A stretch of 64,000 nucleotides of DNA from Panonychus citri. Taxonomy: Eukaryota; Arthropoda; Arachnida; Trombidiformes; Tetranychidae. Positions within the stretch are counted from its first letter, which is position 1, and the number at the start of each line of letters is the position of its first letter. A program made the translations under genes and the position numbers. The DNA is taken from NCBI RefSeq assembly GCF_014898815.1, contig NW_026515545.1:620001-684000 (forward strand), read 5' to 3'. Under the pieces are notes generated by a model. The model was not told the DNA's origin, searched no databases, and saw nothing but the letters and a program-made list of their open reading frames with translations. This document shows, in pieces, positions 25,401 to 40,400 of the stretch.

Positions 25401-28400
25401 TCAACAGAAATGTTAACAATCAACTTTTTCTTTGACCCTCAATACAATCATTTAGACTGTAATCATTATTGTCATATATCATAGTCTTCATTGACCGGCA
25501 GGTTAAAGGTCACCAATAAGGTGACTTTAATATACAGGGTCGGGCAGGTTTATTTAGCCGACTTTGAAATTGAATAATTAACTTAATATCAATGCTATGA
25601 TGATTTTCTTAACATTAATGAATACCCTAAATTGTGATCTTCAATCTGAATCAAAAACAGTCGAAAAAAAATTTGAAACTAATAAACGAAACGAGAAAAA
25701 CGTGCGCTCCCTCAAAATTGGTGCAATACTCCATTGTTTTCCTATGGGATTTTAACATGTAATTTTAGTTTAGGGATAAATCATGAATTCGGTTCTCATT
25801 AATTGTTGATTATTTTTAATCAGAGATTAATTTATGTAAGTTTTTTGCACCGTTTTGAAGCTCTAACTGCTTTGCATCGAATAATACTAAATTTGTCGAT
25901 ATTTATTCAGTAACCTATGAAAAAATCACCTATTCAGCTCCTCCCCCTCTGAATAAGCTTGGAATTCATTTTTTGAAACACAGAAATTGAATTAAATCTT
26001 AATCATTTTTTTTCTTTGACTTTGTGTGGTCATTTTTAAGTTATTAAAATTCAATTTGATTAAAAAAACTAATGAAAAAAGACCAAACTCATTTACTTAT
26101 CAATGAGTGAAAATGGCTAAATAAACTTGCCCGACCCTGTATTAATTGTTATAATGTGATTGTTATCTCAAATCTTTATCACCATGGGATTTAAACGGAT
26201 AAGAAACATTCATGAGAAAGATGCTGATTATTAAGTTAGATGAACACAGAAAATCAGAGACTGAATCATCATCAGAATAATAATGTAACAGTTTATTCAT
26301 TATCTATCTCATTTTGAACTTTCCGTTTGGTAAATTATTCTGTTGACACACCAATCTAATCAGTTCCATTATGGAAAAAAAGTAAAAGAAATAGGAATAA
26401 GAAAAGAATATATTGAATTTAATTTTCCAAGCCAAAAGTAACTTATATGACAGGTTGATAATCCGCTTGCAAGTTAATCCGAACAATAAATCACAATATT
26501 GATTAAAAAAAAGAAAAGTGTTAATCCTCATCGATTGCATAACTGATAATCATAATCAACATTGGATTATTTTTGGATTATCAATCATCAAGATTGAATA
26601 GAAATTCTTGTCAATAAAAGTGTTAAAAGTAACATTGTTTTCTATGGAAATCTATGGCTGAGTTTATTCAAATTCACCAGCAAGATGGGAGAGAGAGAGA
26701 GTAAAGGATAATTTTATAATAGGTGTTGGCTGGGAGGAATAGAAATGGAGATAAAAACAAAAGAAAAAGGAAAAATTCTGTTATCAAATGAGATCAAGGA
26801 TTCTCATGCTGATACTCAGGGTGATAATGATCCTGGTAAAGGAAAAAATTTGTGCAGGAAAACAAATGATATCATGAAAATGAAATATCAACTCGGAAAA
26901 AAACATCATGTTCCCAGTGAGAGTACAAACAATATACTCAGTAAACTATCAGGTAAGAGAAGTGGGAATTTCTTGAAAAGGTAAAAGAGAATGAAAATAA
27001 AAGGAGATGACACACTAAAGACTAGTTAGTTTCATAAAGAGGCTCAATGGTTAAGGTAAATCATCAGATAGTCTCAAGTGTTGTTTACCTGTCGCTTTTT
27101 ATTTATTATTTACTTCGATAAATTTCATAATATATTGTATAAAAGCAAGAGAAATAGAATAAGAAAATAAAAGTAGACTCGAACAAATAACAACAATTCA
27201 ATTCTCTGAGTTTTATCATCATGTCTATTCCATGTTTTTGTTGACTCAATCTTTTATTTTGTTCACCTTTCCATGGCGAACAATGTAATAGTAAATTCCC
27301 AATTCCTCATTGAGAGAGAGCGAGAGGGATGAAGAGTAAAGATTAATGATTAGTGAAATAAAATGGATAATCGATTGGAAAGAGCAAGTCATCAAACTGA
27401 GAATTCATGGTGGAGGTTGGCAGAATAATTTGGAAACTAAATGAAAAAAGTTTCGAACTGTTGATTTGGGAAAAAAAGTGTCTAATAAGTTATCAAAGTT
27501 TTTTTTTGTTATTCTAAAAACTTAATGAACTATTCATTCAATTTAATTAAAGTTTAATTGGGTTAATATACTGACGATAACTTTTCATATTAATTAATTT
27601 TTATGGGATCAATTTAAATTCACCTGGAATATCATGTAAACACTTTAATAGTAATCAAATTGCTCTCAGCTGAATTCAATTCACAAAATAATCGTTTTCA
27701 TGATAACCAATTCTGGGAAAGAAAGTATCTGAACAGATTAAGGTTTTATCGAACACAATTTTTGAGTTAATCAGCTAATCATGTTTCGTAATAAAAATTA
27801 ATCACAACATTTACTATTGATTGATTAATGTAACATGATCTCATCGGAGATAATACTCTTGAATCTCATGATTTCTACTCAATATTCAACAGAACTTTTA
27901 TCATCTTTTAAATTCCATCACTTATATTAGATATTTGACAAACATCTTCATATTGATCCTTCTCCATCATCCTGATTCTACTCACTCTAACTCCTTTATT
28001 TTGAAAATTTTCAAAGTCGTAATATAATTTGTTGATATAAGTTAGAACTCGACAAGTGAAAACCATTCAAACAATGTTAATGAAGATAATAGGAAGATAT
28101 TTATTATATGTTATTATTATGAATGCCAAACATTTAGAGACGAAACAAAGTTTTTTAGCTCTTACAACGATCAGAATGTAATAATAGTACAAAAGAACCT
28201 CAAACAAGTATAGAATTGAATTATTCTAATAAATTCCCATCGAGGCTCAAGATAGAAAACTGGTTTCCGTTATTACTATTCAATGGGATCAACAAAATCT
28301 TAGAACTTTTCTCTCCCTCTCTCTCTCTCACTCACTCATTCACTTTCTTTAAATTCGATTTTCGTAAATTGTTATCTTTCATTATATTACACAATCATCA

Positions 28401-31400
28401 TCATCATGATAACAAGATGATAAAATAATAATAATGGAAGTTTCATTTTGAAGATGAACATTAATCTAACCCTAAGTGAATAGTTAATGGACATTTTTCT
28501 TGGACATTAGCTACTTGGTCGCTATTAAACCTTGACCATTAAGTATTATCATGAATATTCAGTGTTACAAAGTGCTATTCAATTAATATTATACATGAAG
28601 CCTGATTAGATGTATTTATAATAATTCAGTTCATTTTGTGTGAAACTTTTCCTTGTCTTTCCAATAATCAACAGAGCAAAATATTGTCTGAAAAGTTTAT
28701 CGTTATGCTTTAGAGTAAATTAAAAATAAAAGCTCTGTTACATTAGTTATCTGATATAAACTTTTAATTTTGTCAAATAACAATTGATTATATTGTAACG
28801 GTGGTTTAATCACAATTAACATTTTGAAAACCACTAAATTGTATCTTGACAGAAGGTTAAACAATGAGGATTGGTAAATATTGTAAATTGTTGATTCTTG
28901 ATATGATTAAGGTTCAATTGTTTTTGGTCGTAACAATTAAGATATTTTCTGTTCACAATTCAGTTAACTCTGGTGAAAATCACTTTCATTAACAATCAAG
29001 TGAACAAATTGCTCGAGTAACCGGAAAAATGGAATTGTTTCTCTTTTTGTCAAGCTAAATACAAAATAACATTCTTTTTGAAACATTCGAAAATTTCATT
29101 TTCTCACATTTTAAAACTCTATTCTGAGTCGATTCAGTTTCTCATGTAATGAAAATGAACATTTCAATAGAAGTACAATTCTAACTTTTAAAGTTTAAAT
29201 TCATCAGTCTTTTATGTGATAATAAGTGATGATCATAACCATGGTCAGTTTATGATGAATTAACGGTTTCCTTGACCATTAAGTATTATCATGAATATTC
29301 AGTGTTACAAAGTGCTATTCAATTAATATTATACATGAAGCCTGATTAGATGTATTTATAATAATTCAGTTCATTTTGTGTGAAACTTTTCTTGTCTTTC
29401 CAATAATCAACAGAGCAAAATATTGTCTGAAAAGTTTATCGTTATGCTTTAGAGTAAATTAAAATAAAAGCTCTGTTACATTAGTTATCTGATATAAACT
29501 TTTAATTTTGTCAAATAACAATTGATTATATTGTAACGGTGGTTTAATCACAATTAACATTTTGAAAACCACTAAATTGTATCTTGACAGAAGGTTAAAC
29601 AATGAGGATTGGTAAATATTGTAAATTGTTGATTCTTGATATGATTAAGGTTCAATTGTTTTTGGTCGTAACAATTAAGATATTTTCTGTTCACAATTCA
29701 GTTAACTCTGGTGAAAATCACTTTCATTAACAATCAAGTGAACAAATTGCTCGAGTAACCGGAAAAATGGAATTGTTTCTCTTTTTGTCAAGCTAAATAC
29801 AAAATAACATTCTTTTTGAAACATTCGAAAATTTCATTTTCTCACATTTTAAAACTCTATTCTGAGTCGATTCAGTTTCTCATGTAATGAAAATGAACAT
29901 TTCAATAGAAGTACAATTCTAACTTTTAAAGTTTAAATTCATCAGTCTTTTATGTGATAATAAGTGATGATCATAACCATGGTCAGTTTATGATGAATTA
30001 ACGGTTTCATGGTCATCTATTATTCAGAGTTTATCTTTATATAATGAAATGAGTTATCAACGGTCAAGTTATTTTTTATTTCATGTTCATCATTACAACT
30101 CATCAAAATGGTCAAGCAAAGTCAAATCAGCTCGAACGAGTAAATATGAAATTGACCAGTGAACCGTAATACACACATACACATAGGAAGAAGATAAAGT
30201 TGCCAAAAAGGCAGAAAAAGTTATCATTTTATCAGTTTAAATGTAATATAATTCCCATGGACAATATTCTGTGATGAGAATTGTGAGTTTAACACAGAAT
30301 GAGAGAGCAAGGCAAATGCATATGTAATCATAAAGAATCTGAAAAATCAAGAATGAATCAAGAATCAGCATTAAAATGGTGAAACTTGACTGAGAATAGA
30401 CAAATAAACGAAAAAATTTCGTTGCTTGGAACTTTTTATATTTCTCTTTTTTCCTCTGTCTTTTTCATCTCAACAGAATATTATTCTTCCATCTAAACAG
30501 TTACCATGAATCGCATGGGCATTCCAAATAGGAGGTAGAAAGAAAATGTCAAAATTCTGTTAAAAAGATAATTTGTATTCTGAACTATGTACATGTTTAT
30601 TATTAATAATATTCATCTTATTATGGAGGCCATTTCCTGCAGGATGTACATATAAAGATGAGGAAAATGAGAAGAGTGAACATGAACCGTTATGATGGTA
30701 ATGAAAGATGAATCTCATGAAGATAATCATCCCCATAACCATGAAGATAATTCTCAATACATTTTAACATCTCACCTTTTTTGGCATCTATTTTAGGGAA
30801 TGGAAACTCGAATTCATTGTAAACTGTATTTTATGTTCAGTTCAGTTCAGTTTAGATCAGATCGTTGCTGATTTTATACTTTTTCAGTAAAAAAAAGAGA
30901 CTTGACTTGAATTTTGAAATTGCTTTTGGGCTCCCATTTTCATCTTTATCATCTTTTTTATCCTCATCCTTCATTTCCCATTCTCATTCTTATTCTTATC
31001 TTCACCTGAACATCATCATCTCTCAATCATTATCAGAATATCATCTCTACATTGCCCTTTTATATTACCCTTCACTTCCTGTTCCTCCCTTTTTGACTTC
31101 CTTCCACTTTCAAATTTCCACTCATTTACTTGTGTCTCACTTTTTCCATTAAACTTTATCAATTCTGCTCATCATGCTTTCCAATCAACTTATTCATCGA
31201 CTTAGGAATTTAACATTACTAAGAATCCATCGAATTTATAATCACCATGAAAGTAGCTAAGAGCTAAAAGTTCAAGACCAATTAAATTGAACTTTTCCAT
31301 GGAATCTTTATTCTTGATTTTATCACAGATTATCAATGAATAGACAGCGAGAGAAATTCCTGATCAGTATAAATCAATATTCTTGTAAAATGTTTTCTAC

Positions 31401-34400
31401 TTAGTTACCCTTATACTGAATCTATTGTTGGTAAATATTTACCATGATATTAGTCATGAAAGCAACGTTAATTAAATTAATGTTAATTATCATCAAGATC
31501 ATCTACTTTTTATTTACTTCATTTCCTATCAACCATATTAACCATGAAGACTTCAAGTTCATGGTGTCATCTCTTGTTAACAGTACATTGTATTAGTTTG
31601 AAAACTTTGTAACAATTTAAGTTATTAGAGGTTTTCTTGTAAACTTTTTGATTCTTACTGAAGAGAATCAGCTACAATTAGATTAGTTTATTTTTGAATT
31701 TACAGAATCAACTCAGACAGGTTGATATAACGAAAGTTCATCACTTTAATGTCAGAAATTATTGTAAAGGTATAATGGAAATCAGATGATTAACAAAGCA
31801 AAAACTTCATCTTTAATCACAATCGAGATTGAAACAATCAATCTTAATCTAATGACAGGTTATCATATTTGTCTGATCCCTATTCTGATTATAATATCAA
31901 TAATGATAACCAGTTCTCTCTGAGTATATGGTCAAGTAGATGGTCAGTTTTGTTGTTTCTCTATTTCCTGTGAGTCAAGATCATATGTTGTGATATCATC
32001 AATAATCATGGAAAACATTCAGAGAATCAGATTAGAGATTCAGCTGAACTTGACCCACCCCTTGGAAATTGAACATTGAATCTCTAAACAAAGTTTTAAA
32101 ACTTTTTAGAAAATGTTATGATAATAACATTTTCTATGGATTACATCGTCCTTTTAATAGAAATCAAAGGAAATTGTTCATCAGGGATTTTTCATTCACA
32201 AAAATGAAAAATGAAAGATGACCAAGATACTCCCAAGTTAACTCTCTAATAATAGTATTACAAGTTAAATTGTAACAATATCTAGGAATGGTCAAGCATT
32301 TTAGCGACTGGAATGAGCTGATGAAAAAGAATTGAGAAAAAGACAGAATGAGAAAGGTCTTCCCTTCCATTTTATCCAAGAAGATTCAGAACTTCTTACA
32401 TAATACTTCCTTACATGGACTAAATCCTAATCGTACTAAATCATTATCTGGATAGAAAAAGCTCAAGATTTATCATGTGAAGAACAACATTTGGTTCATT
32501 TTGATGAAAGTAAAATATTGTATTCGGTGAGAGAAGGGATGATCAACAAAAGGAAGGAGGAAGAGGAGGTAAAATTAAGAGGAGATGGATGATAATTCAG
32601 AGAGAAAATACTAAGTGTAAAATAAGAATGGAGATAAAGTTCTTGCTTGAGTTGAGATTGGTAGTTGATGAATTCAAAAATCTCTTTTGTGTATGTTTAT
32701 CGGAATCGGAAGATAAAATAAACAGAAAAAAACTGGATCTTTCGTAAAGAGATGAGAAAATATTTATCATCTTTTAACCAAGATAAAAGGAAAGATATGA
32801 AGATTTAACTTGAAGGTAGAAAAACTGACCATCTTCAATCTGGAAGATTATATTCATTTATTAAGCTTGGTGATTTATTTTTGATTTCGATTCTTTTATT
32901 TGACCTTTACAAGAGGAGGTGGTGATGGTAAATGGTTATCCTTTCATGAAAGGAAAAAAATTACCTGGGATTATATGGGATTCCAATGGAATCAGATGTC
33001 TGGTCAAATGTTTATTTCTTTAAAAGAGAAAATCCCAAAATGAGAGGAATCAAAATTGAGGTGGACAGATGAAAGAGAAGGAGTAAACCAAGATGGAGAT
33101 GACGAAAAAGTATCATTATTATTAGAATTTGATATTACAAATAAATATAATTCAAATTTAAAAGAAAAAGAAAACTCAAACATATCATATTTATCGAGCT
33201 CTAATCGAGAGTTTTATGAAACTTTATTGTTTCCTCTTTAATTGTCTTGATATTTTATTTTCGTATTTGATATTACTTTATGGAGGATTAGGTTTCAATT
33301 CATATTAATAATCGATTCGAATTAAGATTAAATTTTAGTTCAATTACATTTCAAAAATTCTTCTTCTAAGCAACAAAAAAATCCAAATTCGAAGCTACGA
33401 ATTAATGAGAAATTTTCGTTATCTAGAAATTCATGTCATATAATAATAGATTACCAATATATTACAATAATAAAGGTAATCATTATTTTCTCTCATCTTT
33501 TCATCTTCTCATTATCATTATTGTAATGATATTATTCTGATTGTATCAGAATTTACCAATAATAATCGAGGTATTTACGAAAAAATGACAAAAGAATAAT
33601 GATATCGACATAGAGATATATTCATATTATATTCCAATCAACTTTTTAAAGAATAGAAATAAAATAATTTCAACTGATGAAGATAATGACGGTAAAGAAT
33701 TTGATAGCGAAAAATTTAAGTTATTTTCATTTTTTTTTCACTATTCTTTTATTCAATATATAAGATTCACTTTCTTAATGTCACTAAAAATTGAGAAAAC
33801 AGGTCAGGTCAAAGGAGAAAAAGTCAAAATGTGATTGGAATCATTTTTATTACAATTCAGTGTCAAATGAACAACATGATGAAGATGAAAATGAAGATTA
33901 CCGACAAGAAATCATCTTTTTGATCTAATATTTTGAGCAATGGATGATGAAGATGATGGTTAAAGATGTTAGTTGGGTAGGATAGATGATGAGAATAAGT
34001 TGAATTGTGAGTGAAAAATAAAGGACCAGAATTTTGACAGGTTGGTGTATATTTATCATCTTTTTCTGAATAGAGAAGTTTCCATCTTTTCAGAACTTTT
34101 TTATCTCTCTTTTCTTTTCATTCTTCTCCCTTTCTCTTCAACCAATTCTGTGATTTTCGTCATCAAACGTAATACTTTTACACAATATCATCTTCACGAG
34201 TCTGTTGTGAGACTTTCATCATTTTCCTTATTAATTCAGTGACTTTGACAGATAATATTCCATGAAACAAAAAGAGAATCATGATAAGATGAATTCTAAT
34301 GAAAAAACAGACCAAGGCTACGAAAGGCTAATAAGAAGATGATGAAAATGAGAGGAAGAAGATGTAATTCATTATTGTTACTCATTTGATGGGCTTTCAT

Positions 34401-37400
34401 GATAATATGAAATGATGAAGAGCAAAAAGAGAAACATTTTCATTGAGAATGAAACTTTTTTTTTCCTTCTCTTTCAATTGTAATCTGTATCTTATTTCAT
34501 CTTCTATCCTTTCCCATCAACATCATTACGATGCTCATGGGAATCAGAATGATTTTCATGGAGTAAAAAAAAATTAGATTCAGACTCAACAGGATGATAA
34601 CCAAAGAGATATTTCTGAAAACCATAAGTTATTGTTCACGGTGGTGATGATAATCATCATCAACATAAGAATCATAATTCAAAGATGAGGGATAAAGGTA
34701 ATAAAGAGATAATAATTATTCGTCATGCAATTTTGGTGAAATTTTGCAAGAAAAAAAAACTCAATGAGTGGATATACTCAAGAGGATATAAGAACATATC
34801 AAAATGTAAAGTTTTCTCTGATCATAGAAGATGAAAGTTCCCAAAAACCGAATATCAGAATTTCTAATGTATTAATACTATCATGATTCAACCAGTAGAT
34901 AGCATGATGTGTATGCTTATAAGAATGTAAATCAGGAAATTCATAGAATGAATTGAATTGAATGATAATCGAGAATGTAAAAGAGAAATCGAAATGTCTT
35001 TACAAAAAAAGTTCTCAACAATTTCTTAATAAATGACAGGGTAAATATACATCAGAATTATAACCAATAGTAAATAGAAATAATTTTCTTTCCTCTCATT
35101 TTCTCATGGAGTAAATATTGTCAGAATTTGGAATATTTTAAATATATAACAGTGGAAATGGAAAGTTTTTTTCCTCTTCTTTTCCTTAGTCTTGTATAAA
35201 CTCCTCGAAATGATGGTGTGATTGGGAGGGTGGTGATCGTCGAAGAGCTAGTAAGTGGTAATGCAAGTGGAAGTAAAAATAATACACTGAACAAACATTT
35301 ATTCAGAGATTATCATGGGAGAAAATATTCTATCCATAAATTTTATCGAACTTTTTTGACCAATATATCTCTACATAGAATCTTTGTAATATTCAGAGTG
35401 AAATTTTCTCGTGTAAAACAATCTCTATACAAGAGCATCGATCATCAATTCAGCTTGGGAATGATTCAAGTTCTCATTTTATCTGCTAGTTCACAATTTC
35501 ATTCTAAACTTTTTCTTCTCTTTTCCTAAATTCTAATCAATCAATCAAAATCGTCCATTCAATAAATCTCTTTCATTCTGATAATTTACGAATAAGTATA
35601 TTAATAGTAAAGAATAACTTTTCTTTTCGACCCTCTTCAATCATATTCACTCTTTTTGATTGTTTCAAATTCAATTTGAGTAAGTAAACAGTTGAAAGAA
35701 ACGATCATGTTTTCTCATGAATATGAATTTTCATTACTATTGAATCAACGATTTTGGAAAAAAACTTCACTAATATTTTTCCTTCTCATTAAAACCCATG
35801 AATCTAGTTAAACTCTTCTCATGATTACAATCATGACTACGACGAAAAACAGCTGAACAACCCATGAAAGTACATGTAGTTATTTTGTTTCAATCCTTTC
35901 AAATTCATTTTAAATCATCATGATTATCATCATTGCTTTACATGAGATATTTGCATGAATTTTGCTAATCAGATTAAATGCTAGATATTGTTCATCTTTT
36001 TTTTATTTATATTCACCTGTTTTCCTCATTCATATATCATCAGAATTTGTGTTTTCTTGGAGAATCAATGAAAAACCTTTCCAAGTTACAATAATAATAA
36101 TATTAGGAAAAAAAACAAAGAAATGAATGAAACATAATTCATCAGAAACAGTAACACTCTTTATAATCAACGAGATAATTTCATGGTACAAGATAAAATA
36201 TAAATATAAAGACATGATAGGTAACAATTTGAGGGTCGTATTTTATTCATGAACAACAAGTAGATGGAAATTCATTAAGGTGAAGCTTCAATAATAGATA
36301 AAAGAACCCTATGATTTAACAGAGTTATATCATTATCATGATACTAAATTAGAGATAAACTTTTGCTACATTATCAATAAGCTTAGAAATTATCACGAGA
36401 ATCATCTCAAAGAATTTATTTCTTATTCTCAGTTGAATTATATCTTCATGCTTTCATGGAATACAGGTAAAAGTTTATGTACCTTAATTAACCCTGAAAC
36501 TAATACACGATTATGACTATTAACTTATGAGTTTACATCTTGGAATATTCTGAACATTGATGAACTTTCTTTCGAAATGATCGAGATCAAGTTTATAAGG
36601 GGAAAATGGAAATGTAAATGTTTGTGAATCTTTTTTTTTCTTTGGATTTATATTAATAGTTGGTGAGATCTTGTTCTGTTATCTTAAGATTTTACTATTC
36701 ACTAGGAGATTGATAGAAGTTCTGAGAGAAAAAGGAAGGAAGAAAATTAGAATTCTGAATAGATAAAATGTTCTGAGAAAAGCATAATAGATATTTGAAG
36801 TTGAGAAGATCAAGTATAAACTTGATAGAGATGAAAATGATGAAGAGAAAACAATGTAAATTCATGAGAGAGACTTTTGCTTACGATTTTTGCCTTTTGT
36901 TGTATTCATTTCAATGCAAATTGTGATTTATTGTGTGTAACTCAGTCTGTATGTGTCTCAGTGTGTCAGATAAGTGATAACAAGATCTGATTGATGCAAA
37001 GTCCTTTTGGTTTATTGGTTAAAGTGTATCTTATGTATTCCGGGGTAATACTAACCCAGAATTCTGATCACAGGGGAGGAAGTGAAGGAAGAATGGGTGG
37101 AAGGAAGAAGAAGAAGGCAAAGATCATTCTATTTACAAGGAGAGAATAGAATAAAGATGAGAAGATAAAAAGAAAATGGTAAAGAGAAAGAGGAGCAAGA
37201 TGAATTCTTATCATGTTACAGGTAGATTATTTTTCTCATTGTTTTTTTTCTTCTTCTTCTCTTCTGTCTTATTAATCTTGATGGATCAATGTCTATCTTT
37301 TTACTCTGTGAAGATCAATGAAACAAGAGATAGAACTAGAATGATGGAGAGAGAGAGAGGGAACAAAAATAAGATGATGAAGATGACGAAAAAGAAACTG

Positions 37401-40400
37401 GGAGAGAGTAAGAGAGAGTCCAAAAATAGACAAAAAAGAAATTAATGAGCTTCTTGTAATTCTTTTTCATCCTTAAACAAGAGAAGAAGAAAAAAACTAG
37501 AAAAGAGATTATCATTAGTTAGCACACAAAGTTAACCTTTCACCTTCCAATCAATGTTAAACATATCAGAATACATGATATGATAGATGAACATCTAATA
37601 GATGATTCATCGAGATTGGGATGACTTTAATTTTCTTCATCATGAATCTTTAATCACCTATTTTATGCTAAAGTAATCATCTTATCCGTTTGCACTTCAT
37701 TTATATTGTGTCTTGTTATTCATATTCAAAGGATAATGTAAATACCCGGTAATCAGTTTGATCCTAATTCCAGAAAGCAATAAATGAGTTAAAATCCTCT
37801 ATTTCCACAAACTGGACACATTGATTAGGAAAGAATTCAAGTTTTTCTCATCGATTGATTTGGAAACTGTTCCATGAATTAAAAATGAATTCATGGTTAA
37901 CATGGGCGAGAATTAGTCTGTAGATGAAGAAATAAATTCTTCTAGTATTTTGAAGGCTGTAATTGAGATGGAGAACAATGTAACTCTGGTAGAGATCTGA
38001 GCTTTCAGATTAAAAAGTAACATAGAAAGTTGGATGATTAGATCGACAGGAAGAGATGAGGATGCTCGTTAGATTTTTGAGAGAAGAAGATAAAACTAGA
38101 ATTTTGGCAAAAGAAGGAGAATAAAAAATTATCATTCCAATTTGAATGAATTTTTAGAACTTTTCTATTAACACCCTTATCTACTTTCATTTGAGTTATC
38201 ATGAAGTTTTCTCTCTTCCCTCTCATCGTTATGCTGATTGGAAGAATTGAAGCCTTTTTATATATCGATGATGATAAAGATAATTTGAAAGAAAAAAGAA
38301 AAATCGAAAAAATAGACCCAAAAGGTAACAAAGTGATAGAATAGAAAGAAAGATAGAGATAGACAGACAGAGGGAAAAAAAGAATGTTATGGAATAATGG
38401 ATAAAAAGAATAGAATTTCAGAAGCCAAGAATAAACTAGACTGAGAATTGGAATTCTCATTGTTACTGATGGTTCAGTCGATTGTGATAATAGATAAGCC
38501 TATTTGAGGACCATTTTTCCACTACATCTAACATTAATGTAACCAGTTACATGGAATAGATTCTGCGCCTCCACCTAAACCCACCATCCACCCTTTCAAT
38601 TACCCCACATCGAGTCTCCTCTTAAACTGCTATATGTTAATAATTTAAGTCGATATTATTTTCTCCCTTCACAGAAAAACTATCACGTTAATATAATAAT
38701 ACATATGTACGATCTAGAGAAGATGATTGGATCTGGGTTACTGAAACTTTGGAAAACTAACATTTCCTATGTTTAGAAAGTTACAGAATTATTAGTTATT
38801 AGTTATCAACATTCAAATGAGTTATTTCAATTATGCTATGAGTATTGATATTATGCTAAAACCTATGATAATCAAGATGGAAAAGTCAAATAATTGAACC
38901 TTTTCTGTCTCAATCCCAATGAGAATAGAATCTTTTTTGTCTATTTGCTTACATGTACTTGTTTCATGTTCTAATAGTTGTGTAGTTTATTTCGTTTAAG
39001 AATTTTTTGCCTCGTTTTCTTTAAGATTATCATCTAAATATCTGTTTATCATCATCATCATCATCATTTGTAAGAAAATCATCAGTTTACAAAATTAAGT
39101 TGATTTCTTCATAAGATTTTCATGGAAGAAAATAAAATGAAAGTAAGAAATGGGAATGAAAAAAGCTTAGGTAGTCGGAATCATTTTCTTTTTCTCTTAA
39201 TTGGAGTAAATATAAAGAGGGAATAGTTGAATTCAGGGACAGGTAGTTACATGAGTTTCCATGGATATAGTGAACTAACATGATGATTCAGTTGATTCCA
39301 AATTAAATGTCCAACTGAGTAACTTTCATTTTTAATCTAACAACCAAACGATAATACAATCTACTAGTTAATTTGAGTTACAAGTTTATTTCCCTCTCTC
39401 AATTGCTTCACCATCATCATGATTATATCATGAAATTTCATCTTCTTTCATGATACTTTCGCCTACCTGTAATCTTTATGATGAGGGAATTTTTTTCCTT
39501 CTTTTAACTGTTATTCATCATTATGGTTAATTACATTTGCTACTTGATTTGCACTTGATCAAATCAACAATTCATGGTTCATGAATATAATTAATACTTG
39601 AATTCAGGTCCATTCTGAAAATGTATTAGTCTTCACCATAGTGGCAGAAAAAAATCTCATAAAGACTGAATTAATATGGATCTCAATAGATTAAAACATG
39701 AGTCAAATAGAAAAAAGAAGAAAAAATCTGAATAATATTATGTTGTTCAGCTAATGATAACTCATGTTTATCGGTATGTTATTAGATTAGCGTTGAGGTT
39801 AAAGTTTTCCTGTTCCATGTTGAATATATTGACTTGGAATTTTCATGATAGTCACATCATGGAACTAAATTTCCATAATTTATTATGAAATAGATCTTCA
39901 ACTATGAAACATGCAATAGTTTGGTGTAATTAAAAATTCCAAGTTCATTATTCTTGTAAAAGTTTACATGAGTCTAGAATTTAAATATTGATCATAACTG
40001 TCGTCGGATGTCAGATTCTTGGATACTTCAAAATAGCAAGTTTAGAATAATGAATCACGTTCGAATCCTAGAACAGATTATAAAACTTCAAGGCTTAAGA
40101 ATGAAGAAAATCGAGCATAAAAAGAAAAATACAAAGAAGAAACAAATTCGAAATAGAATATTAGTAAAATTTTGGAAAAATAAGTAAACCATAGTTGCCT
40201 TTATATCTTCAACTCTTATTCTCGATCATGAAGAAATAATTTCTCCCAGAAGGTATAATATTCATACGTAGATATTAAAAGGTAATACTCTGGATCTTTT
40301 GATAAATTGAATAAGGAACAGGATATTGATTAAACATGTTAAATAATTATGGCTTTTGATGTGATTAACTGTTGACAATTTAAACTGTCTAATCTTTTTG

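Noticed and set aside
27040..27100. tRNA-like A-box (GGCTCAATGGTTAAGG)
   Set aside because: No matching B-box or cloverleaf could be drawn; not called a tRNA or SINE.
30865..31152. 95-codon ORF in intron 1
   Set aside because: Pyrimidine-rich simple sequence giving Ser/Leu/His/Phe; not gene-like.
37176..37445. 89-codon plus-strand ORF in intron 1
   Set aside because: Basic and low-complexity because it is translated from GA-rich DNA; no recognisable feature.
38038..38460. 140-codon minus-strand ORF in intron 1
   Set aside because: Phe/Leu/Ser/Tyr-biased composition from AT-rich DNA, no domain, no splice or conservation support.
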